Of a stretch of 64,000 bases of DNA, positions 54,910 through 64,000 are shown one piece after another. This DNA comes from Anticarsia gemmatalis. Taxonomy: Eukaryota > Arthropoda > Insecta > Lepidoptera > Erebidae. Below the pieces are notes generated by a model. The model worked only from the letters and a program-made list of their open reading frames with translations. It ran no database searches and had not been told where the DNA came from. How positions within the stretch are numbered: position 1 is the stretch's first letter; each line of letters opens with the position of its first letter. The stretch covers positions 11,643,597-11,707,596 of the forward strand of contig NC_134758.1 of assembly GCF_050436995.1 (NCBI RefSeq), in the 5' to 3' direction. Made by a program: the position numbers and the translations under genes.

Positions 54910-57900
54910 ATATTTTTTTATTTGACGTAAAAGGAGTGAGATAAATATTTTATCAAGGTGTTAGTTTAAGGCTATTTATATTATATTATATTTTAACATT
55001 AGCTACGTCTTAAATAAATATTCTGCAGATAATTTAATTTCTAATGTAGTCCTTATATATGCATACGAATTTAAATGTACGTTTTATGTGATCATCTACT
55101 GATAAATCAATATGAGATGGCCAAATATGACGCCTGAGTTTGATTCTCTATTTAGATAAAGATTGTTAGGTTTTAAGTTTAAGTCGGGTGTATAAAGCTT
55201 CTATATCGGCTTACGACGGGGATTCGTGTGATAAAAGGCATATATAGCAATACTTTTGCAGTAAAAAGTGTTGCATGCAAATGTCATTGCATTTTAAGAA
55301 AAAAAAATTACAAACAAAATAGTTTTCATCTATAAATCAAACCTTATTTAAGTAAAAAATCATTAAACAATAAAAGCCATTCAAACCTTCAAAGCAGTCA
55401 GCGCACAAACAAATAACGTAGCATATAGCAGTTATAACGTTATATAGTTATATCGTTGTGTAGCACTCATTAGCGGCGATCAATCACATCGCACGTGGCG
55501 CTGAAGCGATAGCCGTAATGTGTCACGACTCGGATAATTGGCTGTTTTATATCATATGAAGGCTTTATAGGTGTGTGGAGCCTTTTCCCTGTGGAAAGGC
55601 TAGTACCTTTGTCAGCAGGTAATGTTACGAGATAATAGAAGGAAAAGTCACGATGAGACTTTTACTAACCGTTTTTTTTAAAGTTTGTGTTTGTGACGTA
55701 TTTAGCTAGCAAAATATGTATACAGAATGTATACAAATTAAAAATTATCAGGACTTAAATTAAAAAGCAGTCTTAACAGTGTTTTTTTTGCTAAAACTAC
55801 TTATTATTAGTGCAATAATAATTGTGGATTAACTAGTGATGCTATAGAAGATTTTTTATCAGTGTGATGATAATCCTAGTTTCCGTGAACTAAGCCCTAA
55901 TGGGCTGAAATAGGGTATGAAACGTTGCACACCAGTAAAGTCGCCCGAGTCCGCTCGTGTAAGAATAACCATAAGTGACCAGCTATTAGTACTTTTAATG
56001 ACAACTAATATGATTTAGACCCGAATTGAGTTATATATAAAAACAGTTCGTGAATTATTTTCTATCAATAAACCTGTATTCTTAGATCTTTAATTGTTGT
56101 CAAACACGAGTATCTCACAATGATATCAAAGATTTGCCGTAACGATGTAATCCCGGCGTGCAGAGTAGAGCATGGAGTGAGTACAGAGAGAGCAGGGAGG
56201 CTGCATTCAAACGTTTATTGGATAAAAACGCGGCGAGATCGAGATGTAAACCGATTATATTTGATACGGAAACCTCTGTTGTTGACGATATACGGGGTTG
56301 AAAGATGGACGGACGCGTTGACGAAGTATTTTGTAGAATTATCGGTGTAGAAGAGAATGTTGATCAAGGTAAAAATAGAAAAGACAAAACGGTAGGGTTT
56401 GTATCGCGAAAGATTCCCTACTTTTGTAATCCTTCACATAACATTAGATTTTTTTGTTTCTGGTGATAAGTAGTAATACCAGAAACAAAGAATCTGCAAA
56501 AGAAGATTCTCATAAACTACTAGAAGATGTATGTAAAAGATTAAATAATTTGGTACTTCAAGTGGTAACTATAACAAAGAAATCAAACAAAATAAAACGA
56601 GAACTTGAGCGAACTGACCTTCCTTAATTCCGGAATACAATCAGTGTGTTAATTAAAGTTTAAATACTTATTATGTTATCAAATTCAATACTAATTATAC
56701 TGAAATTGATTGTACTTAAGTTCTTTTTTTACTCTTCCCTTACTTGTTTACAGATTGCATGAAATATTGGAATACATGGAAACATTAAATCTATTCCTAG
56801 TATTCTGTAACTAAATAAATAATCTAAACCAAATATGAAACGTGACGGCACATGATAATAAACCGTATGTTCTCAAAAGGCGTGTAAGCCCCAAAGGTAA
56901 CGTTGGGGAATTATGAAAAATGTTCCACTCTGTAACCTCCCGTCTGCCTTCCTCATTATGATAATAGTGACCCGAGCAACCCTTCCACAGGGGTGCGAGG
57001 GGGTGCGGGAGGTGTAAGGGATGTAGAGGTGCATGGGGTTTAATTTATCCACAACTGACAATGAAAGAAATCTTAATCCCGTCCAGTCTGGGAATGTTAT
57101 GGAGATTTTTATGTTTTAATTTGTTAGGTCAAATGGTTTCTGCAAGATGGACATGTGATTGTACGTATGGTTGATATTTTTGCACTGCAAGTGTGATTTC
57201 TATAGTACGTTTTTCGCGAATTCATATTAATATGGCGTCGGAATTAAAATGCTTAATTCTGTCAAATCATATTTGGAAGTTTAGAAGTTATTCGTTAGTC
57301 ATTAGAGGATAAGGATTACTTAAAGTATATTTAAAAAAAAAATACTCAGAACCTTAAATTAAAAAATAAAATTCATGTGGTGACATTCCCAGAACGTTTT
57401 AACAAAGATCTCATTAACTTTAGATTATTTATGGGAATTTTCCAAACAGAAATCTGGCATGTATTTCAAAGAATATTTGTTTAAAACGAATGAAAATAGA
57501 AAAACCTCTTCAAATATAATAAACATAGTTGAACAGTAAGTGTCCGTTTATTACGATTTCTACGAAGCGACGTAACTATAAGTCGGTCCTATGTAAAGAG
57601 GCTGGGTACGTTTTATGTAAATCTAAGCAATTTTCTCATGAAATAGCGCTCTTTTGCAAACTGTTTTAAATATACATATTTACCGTTTCGCTAGGTTTTA
57701 CTTCAGTACTTTTATTGTGTTCAATTGAGTTCGAAACCTTGGCGAGACAACATTTAAATTGAAAAAAAAAAAACGATTACAGTTTATTTCTTGAAATTAC
57801 ATGTAAAACAGAATCGATAATAAGGTTCCACCATTTTCAAAGAAATTCTTTAAAAATTGTAGAATTTGGTTGTTGTTTTTTTACATAGATCGTGACTTTA

Positions 57901-58140
57901 TCTGTTAGATACACTATTTTATACTTATCAGTAGTCCGACCTGTTAAACTGACCTTTAACCTTACATGAAAGATGAACATCAGCTATTTTGGAAATACCA
58001 TAGATCAGAAAGTTCTATAATAAGTAGGTACATTATAATGTAACAGTCAACCCCAAACAAAGCCAGATCATTTCACTGGTTACAAAATAAAACAAGCACT
58101 TTCGAAAAGATCTCCCTCAGCACATTACATTAGAAAACTA
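54910..58140. other. Non-coding stretch
   Basis: It holds a G-rich patch at 56960-57040 (GGGGTGCGAGGGGGTGCGGG) and a CACGTGGCGCTGA word near 55493. No supported gene. Confidence 0.45.
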
Positions 58141-58309
58141 CTTACTATCAGAGACAAACAATCAAGACAAGACTCGCGATGTTGTTTGTACAGTGACAGA
58201 CAGACGGACAAACTGTACGACGGTATATTGGGCTTTGAGTCAACACTCACGGCTATTGCTTGTACTGTGTACCTTTTGACTGCAAATATATCGATGCAGT
58301 CTGGTCTCT

Positions 58310-58382
58310 CTTGTCGTATGGTTAGTGGTCAACCTAATGTCAAAGTTGTTCAAGCCGCCCGAAGGCTTAACGACTGTTATCT
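58310..58382 (+). repeat. 'CGTATGGTTAGTGGTCAACC' repeat, copy 1
   Basis: CGTATGGTTAGTGGTCAACC then TAATGTCAAAGTTGTTCAAG and CCGCCCGAAGGC. A second copy runs off the right edge at 63927-64000. Confidence 0.65.
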
Positions 58383-58390
58383 TAATAGGC

Positions 58391-58429
58391 TACAACCGGG
58401 ACCGACTTAAAAAGTCGGTCCCGGTTGTA
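58391..58429. repeat. Perfect 18-bp GC-rich hairpin
   Basis: TACAACCGGGACCGACTT at 58391-58408 is the exact reverse complement of 58412-58429, with loop AAA. It abuts the repeat at 58310-58382, so it may mark a head-to-head repeat junction. Confidence 0.9.
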
Positions 58430-58991
58430 TCTCCCGATAGTTGAAAACACGCATCTAACATTTTTTATCAAATTTGTGTTATATATAGTGTTAATTACTT
58501 CCTATTATGGACACAAAAAAACCTAAATGCTTAATAATATTTTGTTACTAATAAATAAAAAATACGGCATGGTGTTATGTCCAGATAATATAGTATAATT
58601 AAAGCCTTTTCCTTTGGACATTAGACAGGCTATAAATAATATAATCATTATTAAATTATTATGGATATAAACTATTAGATATGTACAGCCGTGGGACAGC
58701 AATTAGTTAATGTTATGTATTCTCCGTTGATTACTGCTTACGTGTTACGCATGTTAAAGCAAAGAAAACATATGAACGGAGCAGGAATTTTTGTCTTTTA
58801 TATACTTTTTGTCTGCAACGAACATTTTTAGTGCTGGTTTCCCTCCCTCTAAGATTTAAAAGTTGATGTGCAAAATTTTCTTACGATTCTTTCCTTTACA
58901 AGACTTACATATTGTACATGTTTAATGTGAAATACAAAGTAGTTTCTTAATTTCTTGGAAATATGCAAAGTTCCCAAAGGAAAGCACTCCT

Positions 58992-59030
58992 AGTTCGGAT
59001 GACCCTTGCCCAGTCTTGGGATAGTATTAG
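58992..59030 (+). repeat. Fragment of the 'GCCCAGCAGTGGGACA' repeat
   Basis: AGTTCGGATGACCCTTGCCC then AGTCTTGGGATAGTATTAGG: diverged 3' fragment of the family. Confidence 0.4.
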
Positions 59031-59189
59031 GTAACAACAATATACATAACTAGACAAACTCAAATAAAAACCTTTTAATCTATCGATCGTGTACCCACGC
59101 ATGTTAGAAACTCATCAAAGTTATAAACATACAACACAAACATGAACAAGATAATATAATAGATCAAACATAGACCTTCAGCTGACCTC

Positions 59190-59407
59190 TCACTATACAT
59201 AATAATATTATAAATGCGAAAGTTTGTGAGAATGAATGTATGTTTGTTACTCTTTCACGCAAATACTACTGAACCGATTACGATAGAATTTGGTATATAG
59301 GGAGCTGAGGACCCAGAATAAGACATAGGCTACTTTTTATTCCGGAGTTCTCGAGGGATCGGGATTTGGGAAGGGTTTCCGCGGACGAAGTCGCGGGCGG
59401 CCTCTAG
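59190..59407 (+). mobile_element. Helitron-like (Lep1-type) non-autonomous element
   Basis: It contains ATAATATTATAAATGCGAAA, TTACTCTTTCACGCAAATAC, CATAGGCTACTTTTTATTCC and GCGGACGAAGTCGCGGGCGG, ending CTCTAG. Very similar to the fragment at 4441-4650, and it supplies the CTAG end that copy lacks. Confidence 0.62.
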
Positions 59408-60068
59408 CACATAATATTAATTTTAATATCTCCCCAAATATAGAAGTTGTAAACCACTGGTTTCATATATCAGTTCTTGGAATATCGACACAGAGGCGAA
59501 TTATTACGAGTATATTAGTTAAGGCAATAGATGTTATTTATTTTCTCTATAGCAACTTTGACAGAAAATATAAGAAGATTTAATAAAAAAAGTGGAAAAG
59601 AAGTTTACGTCCTGCAATGGGCATAGTAAAGCTCTATATGACGAGGATGATTAAGTGAGACTGTGGGATAAACAGCTAATCATTTTATATTTTCTATTAC
59701 TCCTTTTACTATCCCAACCCTGAAATTTCTGGTGTGGCTATCAGAAAGAAAAATAAAAAAAATATCTCCAGTTTGTCTTAAGATAACTATCATTTTTACC
59801 AGCAGTCCCGTGGTAGGAATAAAAGCTTTTATTTTCCAAATTCTTTTTAATAGCAAAATCCTATTCCCTGTTATCTTCTTTGTAGGCGACTGTAATTTAC
59901 ATTATTAAGATCGATCAATAGTCGATAACTAACTCCAGAATATCCCGGAGGTCCTTTATCTCAAAACGTCAGAAGAAAACACAATTTTCCAGCGACAGTA
60001 CGCCATCTATTAAATCTGTCCGTGACTAATATTTATGTTTATATGATAAATGGCTATATTCACTGCGC

Positions 60069-60084
60069 CCTGCGCCGGCGCAGG
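60069..60084. repeat. 16-bp perfect GC palindrome
   Basis: CCTGCGCCGGCGCAGG reads the same on both strands, in an AT-rich setting. Possibly a dimeric factor site or chance. Confidence 0.6.
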
Positions 60085-60680
60085 CCCACAGTAATGGTGG
60101 ACATAAATTATAATTATAAACGACTAGATTTTACATGCGACTTCGGTTAGATACAATTAATTATTTTATCGTAATGCTTATTTAATTATAAGGCATCAAT
60201 TTCAGGATAACCCCGGGATATAAGCATTTGCTTCCTATGAAAATGGTCAGGGTTCAAGTTATGCAATATACTAAAGACTTTTCGACGTTGTGTGCAAGAT
60301 TATTGAGAAACGCTTAATCACTTGCAATAAAGTAAAGTATTGCACAAAGAAACTTTGATTGTTTTTCTATGAACGTAAAGTCTTGCATTACCACTAGGTA
60401 TAAACAAGGATTCAAGGCCTAATTTCGGTAGTATTCGTTTGTGTTATCGAAAAAATAGGTTACATGCTCCTTTTATTGAAGCGGTTTATTACTTGCCAAA
60501 ATGATCAAACCTTTTAAATTTATAAGGGTATATGTATTTACAAAAACGATGAAATCTTAAGCTGTAGGGCTTACAAACAGGCAAACCAACGCTCCCAATA
60601 AAACAATTTAATATAAGTTAAGATAATTGCACGTAATAATTCGTAATTATTCGCTCGTCGTGGCGGGATTCCTTAGTGTC

Positions 60681-60700
60681 TATGTATGTATGTATGTATG
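60681..60700. repeat. (TATG)5 microsatellite
   Basis: Five TATG units downstream of GCTCGTCGTGGCGGGATTCC. Confidence 0.85.
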
Positions 60701-60982
60701 TCTGTGTTCTCGTGTGAAAATACTGAATGTCTTAATAGTTTGTTAGTATTTTGTAATTGTTTAAGTGGTTTTTGACGACCTACGTTGTGTAGTTGTCTAG
60801 TAAAGTTTAAGTTAAGCGAGTAAAGTGAGGAATCTTGATTATTTTGCTGCTTTCAAAATTCTGTGGATTTTATGTGGAAGTGGACATTGGAATGATGGCA
60901 CAATGATTGCCTTTGTGGCGGAGCGATAGTGAATGTTAGTGCTATGCTATGAAGAGGTTTTTAAATCTCGCGTTGGATGAAT

Positions 60983-61123
60983 ATGGAGTGTCTGAGATTT
61001 TCCGGAATGAAAGGTCTCAATTCAATTCGGAGTCTGGATTTTGAGGTCAAGAGAGACCCTAATGCCTACGAGAGCTCATATACCGCAGACATTATAAACA
61101 AACCATTACACTTAGCTAGTTAA
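60983..61123 (+). CDS. Possible 46-residue small ORF
   Basis: ATG at 60983 to TAA at 61121-61123. The predicted peptide starts MECLRFSGMKGLNSIRSLDF and ends NKPLHLAS; its composition is protein-like, with no excess of the Phe/Lys/Asn/Ile residues that AT-rich sequence gives. A second frame (MKRFLNLALDEYGVSE...) overlaps it. I recognise no family. It may be an upstream ORF or first exon of a gene to the right, or chance. Confidence 0.2.
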   Translation: MECLRFSGMKGLNSIRSLDFEVKRDPNAYESSYTADIINKPLHLAS

Positions 61124-61367
61124 AATGAAAATGATAGCCGAAAACCAATATCGGTCAGGACATCGAAAAGTCTGTCTCAGTTATTTTCAATTAAGTAAAC
61201 AAGCGTTAAGCTATCTAGACCTTCAGGCAGTTTAAACCATTGACACTTTTTAAGTACCAGTGGTCAAAATGTCTGAGATTAACAACTATCTATATGGAAA
61301 ATAAATTACCTTATTAAAGTTAAATTGAGGTGTATATTTATCGCGGCATGTGTTTAAACAGTCGGCA

Positions 61368-61467
61368 TATATAAGGAATATAACGCGCGGTGAATGCACA
61401 ATGGCGCGCGCAGATTTACGACGCGACGCCGCGGCGCATGCGCATGTGCGTGCGCTACCTTTGCATT
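61368..61467 (+). promoter_or_regulatory. TATA-box, CpG-dense promoter / first-exon candidate
   Basis: TATATAAG at 61368-61375 is a strong TATA box, followed within 40 bp by CACAATGG (ATG 61401) and the densest CpG cluster of the right half (GCGCGCG, ACGACGCGACGCCGCGGCGC). GCGCATGCGC at 61434-61443 is an ideal NRF1/Ewg site. The frame from 61401 reads MARADLRRDAAAHAHVRALP for 32 residues to a stop at 61497; a donor-like gtgaga follows CATT at 61467. Suggests a plus-strand transcription start whose other exons are outside the window. Confidence 0.4.
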
Positions 61468-61817
61468 GTGAGATTATTGAGTTAGCTGTACTGGAATAGA
61501 TCTGATAAATCTATTATTTTGTCGAGATTTCCGAGAATATTTTTTTTCGAAACGATATAGTCATAAAAGAAGTAACTGTCCTTCTGCCGGGCACAGCGCT
61601 TCTCCTGTCATGAGAGAGGGGCTAGGCATTGTGCCCAAAAAAAATTACAGGTTAAATACTTGGAGCTTCTTTAAGAATTGTTCAGGGCTTATACAATTGC
61701 ATCTTGCAGCCAATATATTAACCTTTTTGTTTGTTTTTATTCCCGTATTTCTTTTTTTTTTTCGTAATCGGCGGTCCTGTATGACAAGATGTATGTTAAT
61801 GAATCAAGAGAAGTTTG

Positions 61818-61895
61818 TAAGGATCGTAGTAAGTGGGGTTTTTTGGTCTCTGACTCATGGGAAAAAGACGTGATTTTAGGCATATATGGATTTAT
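61818..61895 (+). repeat. 'GTGGGGTTTTTTGGTCTCTG' repeat fragment
   Basis: GTAAGTGGGGTTTTTTGGTC, TCATGGGAAAAAGACGTGAT and TTTAGGCATATATGG; family of 14433 and 24546. The 87-residue frame over it (61610-61873) is not a gene. Confidence 0.5.
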
Positions 61896-62384
61896 TGTTT
61901 CTGAAGTTCGGAATAAAACATTACAACTATTTATAAGCTACATATGATTATGTAACAAACGATGTACCTGAAATATCAATTATAAGAGAGCAATAATCTA
62001 TTTCATCTCTGCGTCGGGATAAGAAAATGTAGGCACTATCGTTTCTTATAATTCTATATCTTCAAATATAATCTATGTTGGCGCTATTATTAACAATGTA
62101 AGTTAGCACAATGTTCACAATACTAATGCGACAGACTGAATGTGATTATATAATTAATAGTTGTTTGATGATCCCGAATAATTCGCATTATGTAATCTGT
62201 GTGAGGTTTGTTTAAATTATGTACATACTTAGCAATATTAATTAGTCATTTCTAGTCGGCAGATACAAGCTTACGATTCCGACAAATTGACTTTGCTTCA
62301 TTCACATCCATACATCTTATCATACATGACTGCCAGTAACGAATACTACGCACCTGTCCGAATTTTCGTTACAAATTCCACGAT

Positions 62385-62563
62385 TTTTTTCTCTTGTGTC
62401 GCGGCGTTTACAAACATACAAACAACGGACACGAAGTACAACCAGACCCGAAACAATTATTTGTGGATAGCACCAATAATAATTTGTTCCATGTTGGAAT
62501 CGAACCCACGACCTCCCAACGAAATGGTAGTGGCGTGGCGACCTAAACCACAGCCTACGCCGT
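62385..62563 (-). mobile_element. tRNA-derived SINE, minus-strand copy
   Basis: On the minus strand: TGGTTTAGGTCGCCACGCCA, GGTCGTGGGTTCGATTCCAA (box B), GGTTGTACTTCGTGTCC and TTGTTTGTATGTTTGTAAAC. The 98-residue plus frame across it (62287-62583) is a by-product. Confidence 0.72.
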
Positions 62564-62599
62564 ACCTTCCCGAACGCTCGTAGGTTTAGAAAATGAAAA

Positions 62600-63390
62600 T
62601 GTCATTCAAAGCTTGGAAATAAATAACATCATGTTAAAGATCTGCAAATTTTGTGAAGTTTCGTTTAAATTATAGTTGGCGCCCCGACCTTCTTACGAGA
62701 CATCACGGATATGTCCTGTACGTCGTCCTAGGACTTAATTTCAATATAAATTATATTATTATTATCAGAAGCTTTGAAGTCGGCGGTACACTTCGCCAGG
62801 CGGTGGTCTCAACCAAGCTCAATGAAAGTCTATAAAGGCCGCGTTACCAGTAATTACCGGGAAATTAGCTAATTTCCTCACCGGTAATTGCGCTCTATTT
62901 AATAGTAAACGTTCAGAAATCTATCACCTGCTTGCCTTAGGCAAATTATATTATTTCTGATATCAAGATATTATCCATTGAAAAGAGTGAAATGTAGGCA
63001 AAGTCGAATTGCGTGTTGTTTTAAGAAAGTACTTTAAACAATGATTCTTTGTAGATCAGTATCTTTTATTCTTTTATTCTCTATTTCTACTTATTTATTT
63101 ATTTGAATCTATCATCATATTCTGTAAAAGTTCAAAATATTAGCTTCAAACGCCAAAAACATAGCAACATTTCTATCAATCAGGAATTACCTTTTCGCTA
63201 AATGTAGAGATTTGAGATATATTATGATTTATAATATAAGCTTGTCTTATAGTAGAACAGCTAAGAGCTAAGAATAAGTTCGTTTAATTAATTCAAGTAT
63301 TAAATATATTTTAATGATCGCAATTTGCTTGTGTTAGCGGGGTTGGCATTACAATTGTGAGGTATAATTATGGTCTTTCTTATTGTATAT
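62600..63390. other. Non-coding stretch
   Basis: It contains an imperfect inverted repeat at 62850-62890 (TAATTACCGGGAAATTAGCT ... ACCGGTAATTG). No gene supported. Confidence 0.45.
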
Positions 63391-63394
63391 AATA

Positions 63395-63395
<1 letters not shown>

Positions 63396-63428
<33 letters not shown>
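63396..63428. repeat. (TA)n microsatellite
   Basis: Uninterrupted TA repeat of about 16 units. Confidence 0.95.
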
Positions 63429-63431
<3 letters not shown>

Positions 63432-63724
63432 AAAGTGTATACAAATATTTAATACTGATTGATAAGAATGCTGAACTCAATGACTGAATTGTTCACTGTC
63501 ATTGAAAAACTTTGCCGACGTCAATCAAGTATTAGTCACATTCAAAAACATCAGATATTTTTACCAAAAGCATATGGCAGTTTTCAAGCAATATAAACAA
63601 AAAGATTTACAATCCACTTTGAAGAAAGCTAAACAAATCTCTTTATTTATTGAGCCGCAATATTTACAATTCAGTGAAACAATCGGACTCCAATCCATTA
63701 GTTCTTTCCGGGGATCGGTTTAAA

Positions 63725-63800
63725 TCTGCCATTATCTACTCGGGCGTCGAACCCGGGACGTAATCCTGGTGAATAATCCGCCAGTGGCGCGTGAACGTAT
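63725..63800 (-). repeat. tRNA-like fragment (SINE head or tRNA pseudogene)
   Basis: The minus strand has CGTCCCGGGTTCGACGCCCG, a box B-like GGTTCGACGCC in a tRNA-like arm. The rest does not fold into a tRNA by eye. A GTGGCGCG word lies nearby (63784). Confidence 0.3.
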
Positions 63801-63926
63801 AAATCACGGATAGAATTAGTGGAGATATCGTCCCACGGGCACTTCGCGAGGGCTGCTACTTTAGTGTTGTGTTTGGTCATTTGATTTATATTTGTTCAAT
63901 TGCTCATATAACGATCTTCTTCTTCT

Positions 63927-64000
63927 TATCGTATGGTTAGTAACTAGTCAACCTAGTGTCAAAGCTGTTCAAGGTGCCCGAAGGCCTTTGACGTGGCTTA
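63927..64000 (+). repeat. 'CGTATGGTTAGTGGTCAACC' repeat, copy 2 (cut by window end)
   Basis: TATCGTATGGTTAGTAACTA, GTCAACCTAGTGTCAAAGCT and GTGCCCGAAGGCC align to 58310-58382. Confidence 0.65.

Noticed and set aside
56873..57061. 62-residue minus-strand frame over a G-rich patch
   Set aside because: No domain, no splice context; the frame stays open because of a G-rich low-complexity segment.
62287..62583. 98-residue plus-strand frame
   Set aside because: It runs across a minus-strand tRNA-derived SINE; the peptide is the reverse reading of that repeat.
63502..63723. 73-residue plus-strand frame (MKNFADVNQVLVTFKNIRYF...)
   Set aside because: AT-rich composition, no family recognised, next to a microsatellite and repeats; not enough to call a gene.

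Overview
The window is from an animal nuclear genome, almost certainly a moth or butterfly (Lepidoptera). The evidence is AT-rich non-coding DNA, spliced genes with GT-AG introns, and a dense scatter of short repeats I recognise as typical of lepidopteran genomes: tRNA-derived SINEs, Helitron-like elements ending in CTAG, and the 'CCGGCCAAGTGCGA' and 'GGCCAGCGTGGTGGACTCAAGGCC' families. I cannot name the species.

Left half (about 2.4-30.7 kb): one complete minus-strand gene, uridine-cytidine kinase-like 1 (UCKL1). I reconstructed it as 12 coding exons that keep phase throughout (1671 nt, 556 residues). An N-terminal uridine kinase domain carries an intact P-loop and a C-terminal uracil phosphoribosyltransferase-like domain follows. 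The gene spans about 28 kb; introns 1 and 2 are each nearly 8 kb. A second possible first coding exon at 30222-30253 has the same phase as exon 1. Intron 7 holds three tandem copies of the last 56 coding bases of exon 7, each with its splice donor. Intron 6 holds a 1.55 kb foldback element.

Middle (30.7-36 kb): the UCKL1 upstream region, then a possible start of a plus-strand gene (a non-coding exon ending at 33021 and a small exon at 33302-33382). I cannot identify that gene.

36-40.8 kb: an apparently full-length non-LTR retrotransposon of the CR1/Jockey type. ORF1 has a PHD-like zinc finger, a coiled coil and an FP-like C-terminal domain; ORF2 has an endonuclease and a reverse transcriptase. 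Both are open with key residues present, so it may be a young copy.

Right part (40.8-64 kb): I find no recognisable protein-coding gene. It holds SINE, Helitron-like and other repeat fragments, perfect hairpins, a rearranged duplication near 49.7-51 kb, and a few CpG-rich promoter-like spots (46.7, 54.8 and 61.4 kb). It may be intron or flank of a plus-strand gene extending beyond the window, but nothing here proves that.
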